A stretch of 64,000 nucleotides of DNA from Liolophura sinensis (taxonomy: Eukaryota > Mollusca > Polyplacophora > Chitonida > Chitonidae). A program made the position numbers and the translations under genes. The notes under the pieces are model-generated. The model was not told the DNA's origin. It worked only from the letters and a program-made list of their open reading frames with translations, and did not search any database. Positions 11,966 through 25,100 of the stretch are shown piece after piece. The stretch lies in the NCBI RefSeq assembly GCF_032854445.1, contig NC_088305.1:8169717-8233716 (forward strand), written 5' to 3'. Every line of letters begins with the position of its first letter. The first letter of the stretch is position 1.

Positions 11966-12116
11966 TGTTTATTGATTTATTTGACTGGTGTTTTACCCCG
12001 CTCTTAAGAATATTTCACTTATACGACGGCGCCCAGCATTATGGTGGGAGGCAACCGGGCAGACCATCCACACGTTGCTGCAAGGCCTTCCCATTTATGG
12101 CCGGAGACGAACTATA
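11966..12116 (-). mobile_element. SINE A copy with internal deletion
   Basis: Tail and tail-proximal block are intact (CACTTATACGACGGCGCCCAGC). The GC-rich segment after ACCGGGCAGA is deleted straight to CCATCCACACGTTGCTGCA. The head is absent. Confidence 0.65.
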
Positions 12117-12437
12117 TTCAGCTTAACAGATAGTTATTAACAATTATGTTATTATCAGCACACATGGAATACATATCAAAAACCTGTGTTGTAAAATGTT
12201 TTGTCTATGTTGTGCTTAATATTGAGTTCAAGTAAGAGCCATATCTGGAGTAAATTGACTAAATCAAACATATTTCTCAAGAACTTCCAAAACTTCCTAA
12301 CAAAGCTGGTAGATGGCACAATGTTTAAGTGTTACCAGCGTCCAAGCTATGTGTTTAGAGAATTGTTAGGGGCGTGTAGTTTCTTAAGATGTAAGCATTT
12401 ACATAAACAACTGGAACAAACTCCTTCACAAGACAGT

Positions 12438-12515
12438 GTTTTCTAACAGTTACGTGTGACCATTTGTCAATTATCGCACTGTTCTGGTTGCTCTGGTCTT
12501 ACTGTCTTTGTTGTA
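12438..12515 (+). repeat. Fragment of dispersed repeat C
   Basis: ACAGTTACGTGTGACCATTTG, then GCACTGTTCTGGTTGCTCTGG matches the terminal part of repeat C. Confidence 0.4.
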
Positions 12516-12594
12516 TATGTCTTTGTAATTTATTTATTTATTTATTTATTTGATTGTTCATGACCGCTATACATAGACTGTGTGATTGTGGCTT

Positions 12595-12693
12595 CTCTCG
12601 GATTTTCCGCCCACCATAATGTTGGCAACAGTCGTCTAGGGGAAATATTCTTGAATTCGGCGAAAAGCTCAAATCAAATAAATAAATAAATAG
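12595..12693 (+). mobile_element. SINE A 3' fragment
   Basis: CCGCCCACCATAATGTTGGCA, then GGAAATATTCTTGAATTCGGC and an AAATAAATAAAT tail. The 5' part is missing. Confidence 0.55.
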
Positions 12694-13553
12694 ATCAACG
12701 TCATACAAAAACCTTTTTGCTTCAAACCACCATATTTATATTTGGGTATTGTAAAATATCCACCCTAGGAACACGTTACTCAACCCGAACGCGTCTTGGC
12801 GAAAGTGTTGTGATATGAAATGCACTTAATTTAAGAGTGAAGATGGCTTGATTGTCAGTTTACCCATAACCTGTTGTCAAGGGAGCCCACAATCTAGCTT
12901 CTGAACATTCACGCATCTAGGAGAATGCTTCCAGAAGGATGAGAGACACAAGGCGGTCAAACCCCCTTGGCTTTACCGGGTTTTCATAAGAAAATTATTT
13001 CCTAAAACATACTTAAAATGAAAGAGATTTTTTCAATGTTTCGAAAATTGTCGCTTCCACGATAATGCAGTTTGAGATGAATAGTTTTTTTTTTACCAAA
13101 ACCAAAGCTTGCATCAATCACTAGATAGAAGCTTGTGCGTCGTATTAAACGGCGAATGCAGAAGTTTCTCCATTAGTTACTTTAAGTGCGTGGTACTTTT
13201 GTCAGGAATGATACAGCCATTGCCACGAATGACGCATGATAAATACTCAGGAAGTTTTTTTTGACTTATACGATCATGGTGAGAGAGAAACTAAAGCAGC
13301 CGGTGTAAACGATTGACCTTTGGCAAGTTGTGATTTACAGATATACACACCATATTGGTTATGTTGTCAACGAATGTTAAAACTAGGCATGCAACTCAAC
13401 TCAGCTTGATCGTTGCCTCGGATCGTAAGCTCACGTTTCGGCGAGAAAAAAAAAACTCAAACTCAAGCGAGTCGTTATGTGTATGGCGGTTTAGTCCAAA
13501 GCCACATGGCCTTCAGCTGTACTTGGAACATTTTTTATCACAAGTTATGCCAG

Positions 13554-13741
13554 TTGATTTATTTATTTATTTGATTGGTGTTTTACGCCGTACTCAAGAA
13601 TATTTCACTTGTACGACGGCGCCCATCGTTATGGTGGGAAGAAACCTGGCGGAGACCGGGGGAAACCTACGACCGTGCGCATTTTGGTGACAGACCTTCC
13701 CACTTGCGGCAGGAGAGGAAACCAGCATGAGCTGGACTTAT
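13554..13741 (-). mobile_element. SINE A copy, 5'-truncated
   Basis: Strong match from tail through GACCTTCCCACTTGCGG and CCAGCATGAGCTGGACTT. The tRNA head beyond the GCTGGACTT block is missing. Confidence 0.75.
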
Positions 13742-14766
13742 TACATAGTATTTTATTCTCTTACAACTACCAGCTTTTTAGTGCCAATCAAACTTTGATG
13801 ATAAGGTTTAGACAAACACAGAAAAGGCAGCCAATCATTTTCAGTCGTTGTATTTAGATTTATTACATTTATTAAACTCAAATATATTCCTTGAAAATTA
13901 CAAAGCAAAATGCCTTTGACATGCACAAAAAAATACACATAGATAATTTCAGTCCAGAAAAGTACCTAGAAGTATGCAACTTCCCTATAGGTAGTCTCCA
14001 CGGCACAGTATACATATTACGTCATCTGTAGAATCTCGCGCCACCTGGTAGAGAAATATGCCAACCTCTTGGGTGGGAATTGTGAACTGAATCATGGGAA
14101 ATCTAAATGTAAACCGCTGCTAAAAGAACTGGCCACACCTCGAAACCGAAACTCCCTGTTTGAAAACTACGATTTCGATAATCATGGTTTGTATGCAGTT
14201 ATAATAAACCCATTGACTATTTTTATATTTCCAAGCAACTCTAAAACAATTTCTATCAAAGATATTATTGTTGTAATTTTTTGAAGTCTATTTCAGTATA
14301 ACCGCGTTTGAATCCCACCAGGCATCAGCCGTTTCTCAAACGTTAGCTGCACAATAGAGAGAAAAAATACATGGCTGCGCAGATGCGTCACATAATGTGT
14401 GAAGAGATGGAAGAGTAGTGTAAAGTGCCGTGGAGACTAGCTACAGGGAAGTTGTATACTTCTAGGTAATGGACTTCTAATAACATGTATAACAGTGGGA
14501 GAACATCCTCCCCACCGCCAGTCCGTACCCACCCTGAATCTGAGACACACAGCCCACAAACACTGCCTGCGTACAAAACGGACATGACAAAAGTGATTCA
14601 AATGAACGTGTAGTCATGTGCCTCGTTACAGCGCAAACATGTATGTAGATATATGACAACAATATTGGTTTCTGGAAGTAACTACGATCGTACATACAAT
14701 ACAGTGTAACAGATGTGAACACACTGACCAGTTTTTGTGTGTTTTAGCCAGATGTACAGAACACAA

Positions 14767-15014
14767 TATTTATTTACATATTTGATCGATGTTTTACGTC
14801 GAACTCAAGAACATTTCACTTATACGACAGCGTCCAACATTATGGTGTGAGGAAACCGGCGCCAGCCCATTGATAAGTCAAAACCATCCGCAGGTTGATG
14901 CCAGACCTTCCCACGAAGGTTTGGACTTGCACTCACAGCGACCGCATTGATGAGAGGCTTCTGAGTTCTTGTCCCACGCTGGCACGTAAACCACCTCGGC
15001 CACGGAGGCCCCTA
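14767..15014 (-). mobile_element. SINE A copy, near full length
   Basis: Tail at the left. It ends at the right with CTCACAGCGACCGCATTGATG, GAGGCTTCTG and CCACCTCGGCCACGGAGGCCC, which is the reverse complement of the tRNA-like head. Confidence 0.75.
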
Positions 15015-15745
15015 CCACTGTTTACAACCTATCGTTCATTAAACTGAAGTTTATTAATCAAAACAGTATTTATCTCGTGTTATAGTGTACTAAGGGCTTA
15101 ATTTACTCATCATATATAATGAGATGAACATAAATATAGAAATAAGTGTTGGTTGATGGAAACACCTTGTCCAATCCAACATTCTCTACATATCAGGGCT
15201 GTTGTTAATGCGAAAGCAGGTGCTGTCTTTCTGATAGAAGGATTTCCCCACTTATAACATACTGGCCGCTATCGTATAAATACAAAAAATGTTTCAATCA
15301 ATAATGAGTTGTTGTTTTTTTTTTTATCAGCAAATGAACAGGTAATATTTTAGCTTTCAAAACCCAATATCAAGTCTCCGCCCTTGCGGTTACATTGTAT
15401 TAACATAAAACCGTGCTATAACATTGCTTCAAAACGTTGCAATATGTGTATGCTACACGATCAATCCACGAGTGCCGACAAACGCCAGGGTGGTGTACAA
15501 CGTTGATGCTCGTAAGGCGCTTGCACTATTCACTCCTTCTCCATCCTATTATCTCTCTTGAATCGCAGTTTAGTCTGTGTGGCTGCAATTTGTATCATTG
15601 GTAGCTTGTTCCCGGTTTCACCTACCGAGACGGAGATAAAGAAACAATAAAGTATTACCATAAAACGATACCATGTACACAATACGATCAAAAACGGAAC
15701 CGCACAAATATCACTGCTACGGGAAGTCGGGAATTCGTCCAGCTA

Positions 15746-16191
15746 TTATAACTTCGCCCGAGTCGATTCCGTTACCCAGATCTGCTGCCCGGCTTCCATC
15801 GCCATGTTAGCGAGAAAGTTCACGGCGACTTTGACACGGTAAGTGGTCATACCTAGCACCTGTATGGTGAAAGAGAACCCGTAAAGAACCCCGCAGATCA
15901 GACCGTAAGCGTTCACCTTCGTGTAGCCTGCCGAAGTATACCAGTAGAGCACGCTGAGGCAGCAGAGCCACAAACCATTCGCTGACAGGATGCCTATGAC
16001 CGCATTCAAACGAAGCTTGCGCAGTCCTAATGTCATGTTCTCGAGACTCAGCCCCAGATTCACGTCTAGGCCGAGGATTTTTTCCCTGACCTCGGACCAG
16101 AAACGAAACTCGATCTGTTGTTCGTAATTTCCGTCCGCCATTGACGGAAAAACGCTGTGCACATGCTCAGTCTCACCAGTCTTTTTGGCAC
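15746..16191 (-). CDS. CHS: Chitin synthase 1 exon 10 (terminal)
   Basis: 446 nt with acceptor TTTGACAG and stop TAA at 15748-15746. It starts with a charged cytoplasmic stretch, then two helices (around LWLCCLSVLYW and LICGVLYGFSFTIQVLGM) and a short tail. It aligns along its length with the terminal exon of gene 2 (443 nt). Confidence 0.85.
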
Positions 16192-19100
16192 CTGTCAAAT
16201 GAAGAAATGACGCGTTTTGAGTAATTCTAGACCTGTGAGCACTATATTACAACAATATTTCTTACCTAATTATCCTTAAGCCAACGTGCATGGGGGCGTG
16301 TAATTTGCTACTATTTTTGCGTGGACAGATGGAACGGTAAGTGAAGGTAAGTTAATAAGAAACCTTTATTTCACCGGTTACGTGTGAACATTTGCCAACT
16401 ATCAGACTGCTTTCGTTGCTTTAGTTTTACTCTCTTGCTGCAGTTTTTTTTATATTTTGAATGAATCCAAAGCGACAGGTGTACTCTGTAGTTAAGGTAT
16501 TTCAGTTTCGTTACGACAGTAAGGTATTTTGTTGCAAAAAAATCTCACCAGTTACATGTACCTGAACATTGTTTTACCCAAAGCCGAATAGGACCCAATG
16601 GAAGATGGACTCTAAAAAGTGACCCTTTTTGCAACAAGAGATCAGAGAGAACCCGATAGAGGACGCCGGAAAGGATCCCTCAGTGTAGTTTTTGTTTTGT
16701 AAGTTTGGATATATCTAAATCTAGCCGTCGACACAGACATTCGTATATCAGCCGTCAACCAAATTGGACGTTCAAGGTCAATAGTCGCAAGGCCAAAGTT
16801 CTGCAGTCTGCAGATGAAGCTATTTGATTATAGACTGCCAATCCCAGGCAAACTAGAAAATTTCTGGTTGACCCACTTTAGGTTTTGTGATTCTAGAAAG
16901 GCACCACATCACTATCCACAGTTGTGCATACAAGACAAGAAAATGAGATATTTAGGGTCATCGGATAATAAACACGACCGCTTACCAGTTTTCTTGGCTT
17001 TCTTCTTTTTCTTCAGTTTTCGTCGAATAGGAAAACAGGATATTTTCGGAATTTTCGCCTTTTGCTGTGAAGATATATTTACTGAGTGATAATATCGTAG
17101 AACTAGACCTCTCATTGATGTTTGTTCAAAACTAGGTTAGGCTGCTTGTCCAAGTAGTACATATATGCTGAAATGTTTTATGCTTAAATCATCTTGAAGC
17201 ATGCATGGGCTAGCGTGTTCAGTATGTATCAGTGAAATACAGAAACTATATGCGTATTATCCTTTAAAAACAGAAGGGTTTTTACCTTATGGTATACTCA
17301 AGTAATAAGTGTACAGAGCCATTCCTATTAATTCCGTATATATCACTTGCAAAAAGTAGTTGTTTTAATATTGCGACGTGGTTCATATATTTGGACATCG
17401 AAGTATTTGTAAGGAAACGAGGGTGAGGGGTGGGGAGGGGTGGGGAGTAGGGTGGTAGTTTTCTCCGCATACTATCTCCGGTTTCTTCTGTCCGTAAACT
17501 CTTGTGTGGGACATAATCTTGGGTGCGGCGTGAAAATACCAAATAATTAAACAAACATTTAAAGTAGCTAAATGGCTGAATAAATAAAGATAAAAAGATA
17601 GAAGATCAACAAATAAAGCAGGTCACAAACAAACAGTGGTGTTAAGCTTACATTTTCCCGTGTTCCCCAGCTCTGGTCCACGATATTACTGATGGCGTAC
17701 ATCGGAAGAAGGATGTGCATGGCCGGGAAGAAGAGCATGTAGTAAAGCCCATGGGTTAGAATCCAAGTCTCCCGGGGGTGAAGTAAAGCGGCGTAGATCA
17801 AACTGGCCATCAACATGATCAGGATGTAATGTTCTTGAAACTGCACTGTGCCCTCGGCGATATCTGTAAAAGAAAGACAACACTTGTGTGGTGATTTAAT
17901 TCATTTAGGCGCCATAAAGTACTAAACTTGCTTGTAAATTAACGTATCCACACTTGCTCAAATCGTTACAATAGTTATTTCAGCGGGATTTTCTTACTTT
18001 ATCAGTCCTTCAGTTTGAAAGGTCAAATATGGAAACTACCTTAAACGAAGGTCAACATGGAAAACATGTAAACTGTGAATCATTATTATTATTTCTTGGT
18101 AACAATTTTCGAGATTTAAATGTAATATATAAATTGTATTTACAGGAAACCTGACAACTTTAACAGTACCATCGGAAACTTCATGAATCTCTGTGATGGC
18201 AGATATTGAACAAAAGTATTCATCGAAATACTTTTCTCTGTGAAATAGTATATATTTTCTACATTGTATTACGTTATCTTACATTACTTTCTCCCGCCGT
18301 ACGTGGGAGGTCTGACAGCCACCTACGGATGGTCGTGGGTTTCCCCCGGGCTCTGCCAGGTTTCCACCTACCATAATGCTGACCGCCGTCGAATAAGTGA
18401 AATATTCCTGAGTACAGCTTAAAACACCAATCAAATAAATGAATAAGTAAATAAATACATTACTTTCTCAGATGCAGTATCTCTAGAACAGGCCCGAAAA
18501 TTTGCATGTATTACAACGCATAAAACAAGATTATTGAATAAGGAGACGTGACACCGAGTCGTCTTGGAATTTTGCACGCTTGTTTTACATACCTTTCATT
18601 ATGTCTTTAATTATGAAAATCCCTCCGCCAATGACAACGATGACGATATTGACAGCAAGCAGAACCAAAAGAACCATAGTGGTGTATGTCTGTAGTTTTG
18701 TGTAACTCGATACACATATCAGAGTGTACAGGACAAGGCACAGTCCGTACACTGGAGTAGTAAACATGAATGGAATGGACAAAACCATATCTAGTCCAGC
18801 TGTTAACATAACTATCGTGGATGCGGGCGACAAAAGAACCACGATGAACATCTGGAGCATGTAGAGTATATACATCAAAGAGAAGCAAGGGTTCCTTTGC
18901 GACAAACTCCGAAGGTTCTTGGACACTAGGATCGTGTTCGCCATGTCCGAAAGAATCCACCGACGCCGTTGTTTGAGGAACTCATCAAATTTGTCCGGAC
19001 AGTGAGTCGTGTTAAGACTTGTGGCTTCGTACTTCAACCTCCAGCCCTGCATCATCATCAACGTACACATCCATCTATCCTCCCCTGCAAAGCATACGGT

Positions 19101-22100
19101 GAAAGGATACACGAAACGCTTGGTTTTTATCTCAAAGCACACCGAATAACGTATATATATAGTCGCATAACATATAAAGTTACAAATACGTTGATAAGCT
19201 TTTTTCTTGCTTCGTAAAATAGCTTTAAACTACAGTTTTCTTAATGTCCTATCGGTCAGGCCGGAAAAGTAAGGAGCCTGCTGGGGTGACGTCAGCGGCG
19301 ACAATTGTTAAAACAACTTGGTTGGTAAGAGAGCCGAAATGGATTGGGAGTGTTGTTGGGTGGTGTGTGAGTTGGGAGGGGATGGGGAGATAAACAGGTC
19401 CGCGTTCCCAAGCATGTTAATCCATGACGCCATTTCCTGATTTTTTCTAACATTAAAATACAGAGGTTTTTTTAAGAAATAGAAAGTATGCATCAAAGAT
19501 GAAAAAAGTGTTCTCATTTATGTGCCTTTATATCTATGCTTTGATTGTTGTATTTATCTCTTTGGTATTTAAAACAGTGCTCAAGAATAATTCATACGGG
19601 TTACAGAAGAGAAGATAAGAAGAACACAACATTGATGATGTATAATTGGCGTAAGGCCGAAACCGAACCAGTGAGTGATGCAGCTGAAGCTCAGAGAGGT
19701 CTGCCTCCAAACCAGTACTGCACCATCTACACCAGAACGAGTCAGTGTTGCAGTTGAACCAGTAAGACATGCAACCGTCCCAGTAAGAGCTACAGACAAT
19801 CCAATGAGCTGCCACCGCACGAGTGAGAGCTATTGCCAAGCGAGTGAGCGCTGCAGCCAAAATCATGACGGCTGCAGCCGAACTACTGTGGCTGCAGACA
19901 AACCAGTGAAAGTTGCAACCAAGCCAATGAGAGCTACAACCAAACCAACTGCACGTCGTGAGAACTACACCCGAACCAGTGATACCTACTGTCGAACCAG
20001 TGAGAACTGAATCAGTGAGATGTTAAACACAGGGCGGCATGGTCAAGTGCCCATGGTGTGATGTTTTAAACCTAAATGTAGCTATTAAATTTTTTCGCAC
20101 GGGAGTTTGTATTCTCCGTTGACAGCGCCTGGGGTCTATCTTATACAGGTTGATGCGTCCCACCATTCCCTTTGATCTCGGTCCGGAGATATTTTCACAC
20201 ACAAATCTTAATTTTTTCCTACACCTATTTTATGCCGTTTCCATGGAAGAAAAATGATGCCGCGAAGAGGAAAATGCATTAAAATTATTTGAAGAAAAAT
20301 GATACACATGAGTAAGAAATGTATTGCGAGAGCGATGCATTAAACCGATAATGTATTTCCTTTAGTCAATTGCCTGTATTCAGCTGTCTGTACAATCAGA
20401 CATACTCGCTTCGAACATTACCTTTAGTGAGTGACACGTAACACCACAAGCCTTACACGTATGATATGTTGTACGTTTGCATTATGTCAAGGAAAATGCA
20501 GTGAAAATACTTTTTCTAATTAAACATTGGTAAACTCCATAGGTCTGGTTTCGGCGAAAAGAAGTCCTCGTTTCAGGTGACGTCATAATTATTCAAAAAC
20601 AAGTGGCATGCTGGGAATTGGGCGAGGAGAGTAATTTGTTTCATTTGCTGCAGTTAGAACTCCACACAGTAAATCGGCCTACAATACATTCTCAGCAAAT
20701 AGACTACAGTTTTAACAGGATTCCCTATCGTCCAACTCTAACGTCATACTGCCGTGAAATCATATATTACAAGAGATAAAATAAAATTCGTTTATGCAGG
20801 CTATCTTATACGTGAGAGGCATGTGAAATATGGCCGTATCAGAAACAGGATTTAGAATAAAGTCGATAGCACTTTAGGTAACTGGTGTCGGCCTTTGTCA
20901 AAACATATTAAACACCGCCTTATATCCAGTATCCCACAGCTTTTTGACTAATTATGACGTCACTCGAGGTAATGAGTTCCTTTCGTCGAAATCGAACTTA
21001 TGCAGTTTAAAATATGAATTAGAGAGTTTTCTTATTTTGTTTAAGATTTAAGAATACGGACTTCCAACACATATATGTGTAGAGCTTGTGTTGTAGAAAG
21101 GTAATTTTGTTAGCCAGTATGACTGATTTTACAGACAGCTGAATATAGGCGAGTGGTTAAAAAGAAATAAACTATAAATAAACTACTGTTAACTACTGTT
21201 TCCATAACAATTGTTTCGATTGCGCATGACACATCCAGGAAGTATGGTGTGAAGAGGTAAAATAATTACATTCATTTAATTTCCTATCAAAATATTAATA
21301 TGATATATATTAATATTATGTTATATGTATTAACTCGGGGCATTCACGTGACCATGGACCTGAGTACAAAACGACATGTACTTGCGAATTTGGACTTATC
21401 TTTCTTAAAAATTAAAATCAGGTAAAATACAGATATTTGCGGAGGCAGCCTTTTGGTTCTGTCTACTGAGGCTTATATTAATGCATACTTGTCTTTGTCA
21501 TTGACCAACAATGAAAAACTCTACCTGAACATACTCTTACCTGTGTCTTTGATAAACACATCAAAGGGTATATCGGTGGGTTTTTCATACTCCACGAGGG
21601 CGTCTTCAAGGGCAGAGGCACGATAAAGACTGAAGCAACCAGGGCAGCACATAACGGAACCAATAACATTCTGAGCGCTCTTTATCATCCAGAAATCTGA
21701 CGAGAAAAAGTAATAAAATAAAAAATCAAATAAAATGAAAAAAAATAAACAGAAAAATCTGTTGCAGGAACAAATGGCCATACCGTCTTTAGTATTGATT
21801 TTTCAAGTACTGTCCATACAGCTTCGTGAGTTAAGTTTGGAAAAACCTTTCCTTATATCAGATTGTTTTCTGTCTATATGTCAGTTGCAAAGAAGAAAGT
21901 TAGGGGAGAAATTGGATTACGTCTTATAAAAGTAGTTCTAAAGCGCTTGAGTGTTGGTAAACATTTGCAAAAACACACACGGGGAGACTGAAGTTAGCAG
22001 CGTGTTAGTCATTAGTTATTAGTTATTCGAAAAACTAATAACTAACTCAGCAGCGGGTTAGTTATTTGAATAACTAATAACTAACAAGCAGCGGATTAGT

Positions 22101-25100
22101 GATTCGACCTAACCAATAACTCAGCCAGCACTAGGTTAGTTATTTAAATAACTAATAACTACCCAGCAGGGGGTTAGTTATTTGAAATCAGTCATTTCAA
22201 TACCTAATAACTAACACAGCATCGGGTTATTCTTTGAAATTAGTTATTTGAATAACTAACACAGCCACGAGCTATTTATTCGCGCTAGCAGTGGGTTAGT
22301 AATTCGAATAACCAGTAACTAACCAGCAGTGTGTTAGTAAATGGAATAATGAATAACTACCACAGGAGCGGGCTAGTTATTTGAAATCAGTTATTTGAAT
22401 AACTAATAGCAAACACAGCATTGGGTGTAGTTATTCAAAATCAGTTACTCGAATAACTAATGACTAACTAGGCAGTGGGTTAGTCATTTGAACTAGCAGG
22501 GGGTTAGTTATTGAATAACAAATAACTAACTTAGCAGCGGGTTAACTAATAGTTATTAGTTATTTAAATAACTGATTTTGAATAACTACACAGCTGCTGG
22601 GTTAGATATTGTTTATTCCAATAACTAACCCAATGCTGTGTTAGTTATTAGTTATTCAAACAACTTACCCGCAGCTGTGTTAGTTATTTGCTATTCAAAT
22701 AACTGGTTTCGAATAACTAACTCGCTGCTGGTTAGTTATTAGTTATTCAAATAAGTAACCCAGTGCTGGATTAGTTGTTGGTTAATCGAATAACTAATCC
22801 GCTGCTGGTTAGTTATTAGTTATTCAAGTAACTAACCAGCAGCTGAGTTAGTTATTAGTTATTCGAATAACTAACCCGCTGCTGAGTTAGTTATTAGTTA
22901 TTCGAATAAATAATAACTAATAACTAACCCGCTGCTAACTTCAGTAGCCATTAGGTGAGCTGCAGTAAATAGTTTTGAGTCTTCAAATCAAATGATAAAC
23001 ACGTTCATTTAAAGTTGAATCTTAGTTTTCAGGGTAATTCACACGAACAGTAGTATATCATGCAATCATTGTGTGCATGAAAATCCCCATTTCATTGAAA
23101 TAACTAAACTACCGACCTTTACCTTTTGCATATTCAAACATTTGAAACCACACAATGGGGCCATTTTTCTTTCCGACTGGACACGTTCTTCCGCAAGCTC
23201 CTCCAAGACGCTTATCTTCGTTACATGTCTTCAAAAGAGACAACAGACTCGTGTCCTTGAACTCCATGTCTGCATCAGTTGCCAGGATGTAAGTCTGATT
23301 ATCGATGACGTCATCTTCCGGTACGTCATACCTCTGGTCATCGATGGATGTCCCGGACACGGTGAAAATGTTTGGGATGACGTCCACTTGCGATGGGGTG
23401 CGTGGGATGCTCGGGGCTTTCTCTGAAGAAGCTGCAGACATGTCTTCGATGATAACAGATACAGGAGTATTACAAGGTGTACTGGCGTCTGGAAGATCTC
23501 CAATTTTCATGATAATGCCGCAGTCATCAGAAACTTTGGAGTCTCCTATGCTTTCCGAGGACATTGACTCACGACATCCCCCGTCCACTCTACGACAGAC
23601 GTCTTCATTTTCTTTAGGGTTATCTCCCTTGGTTGTGAGATCGTTTTCTTTTCCGTCAGTGGAATCACGCGCTTCTTTCGGTCGGAGAGCTTTGTTCTTG
23701 TTCGACGTGTCAGACGACAAAGAAGATTGTTCGTCGCCCATTTCAATGCCTTGATCGATACTTGTGGCGGAACCTCTCCTACCTTGGCTTGCTAAATCTT
23801 TCATCGCTTCATCTTCGGTATTTTCTAGTCTAGAGGTACTGCTGATGGCGTCCAGGCTTGCCATCGAGCCACTCAGTCTCAGTCTAATCTCATCAATGCA
23901 GATCGTGTCCAGCGTACTGGCGCTGGCGTTCTTTCTGATTTTGTAAAAATCCGTGTGGGCACCCAGCTCGGTAATGTCCCACCTTTCCGAGTTTTTTTTC
24001 ACGCGGTAATTCAAGATGTACTTCATGTACATGACTTGACTCCAGCGCTTTTTCGGTTTGAACTTGCTCGAATCTTTCAGATGGACGAAAAACGGCATAT
24101 TTCCGGGAAGCACCCATTGTAGTTGGAGCCCATACGGCGTTTCAAACGTGACACAATCAAGCTTGTGAACTTCGAGCTTGCACTCGAGCAGAGACAGCAA
24201 CTGCAGTGCGAACTCAGTGAGCTTTCTTTTCTTAGCACCATTGTCCAGGAAAAGATGGGACTCGAGGTAAACACTGTTGAGACGCTTTGACAGAGCGAGT
24301 CTCTGCAAACTGCGAAGGAGGCGTTCCATTTCGTAGTCGGCTTCTCGGTACATCGTTGTGCAGACGAACACACGACTGGTTTTGGAGTCAGGGGTTGAAA
24401 TGTCGCTCACGTTGTCGTGATTTGGTCTATGAATGCCATCGTGTTTGTAACTCAGCATATTGTGCTGGTCGACGAAGATATTATTCCACGTGGAGCTGAT
24501 ATACATTTCATGCCTCGGCTTCATGTAAATTCTCGAGGATTTCTGGAGCTTTACTCCGAAAAGTATGAACGGAATCATCCATCCCAAACCTGCCAATATG
24601 AACGTGACGTAAGTCAAAGTGGTGAAACTGCACGTCTGACCCGTCACGTGGGGAAACACGTGGAAAACGCACATGTAAATGCAAGCACCAGAGGTGAGTG
24701 GGGTTGCGAGCATCGCTGACACAGTGACGCCAGCGAATGCAACATTAGCATATGTAGACAGGTGGGAAACACAATGACTTCCCAGACTGCAAAGAGATGT
24801 GATGAGTACTGGGTAAAGCAAAATTTCATCGTTTACGAACGAAAAACCTTCCTTGAGTCCGTAGACTGCTGTGGTGAATGTCACGCCGTTGTAGTTCAGG
24901 AGCACTATCAAAATTGTCGCGAAATAAATGGCTGCGATTTTGAAGATGGAGTACACTAAGCTTCCTTGGTTTCTGCCGTTGAACTTCCCAGTGGATGAAC
25001 TAAAAGTGAAGATCTGGACGCAAGGACACCACACAAAAGACAAGGTGAGTACGGATACGGCTAGACACACGACTGTTGAAGTTTTGATCACAGTGTAGGA

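Larger units (their letters stand above)
8250..15745. other. Convergent intergenic region between transporter and chitin synthase 1
   Basis: The two genes end towards each other here. I find no exon with family signal. Contents: the 3' end of the transporter, SINE B at 9500, a block of MITE A copies at 9.8-10.5 kb with a SINE A inside, repeat C at 10.6 kb, and SINE A copies at 11.97, 12.6, 13.55 and 14.77 kb. The last 700 nt are probably the 3' UTR of chitin synthase 1; an AATAAA on the minus strand lies at 15055-15050. Confidence 0.55.

Noticed and set aside
19675-20010. 111-codon plus-strand open frame
   Set aside because: Lies entirely in a degenerate 24-27-bp minisatellite in an intron; composition reflects the repeat, with no domain.
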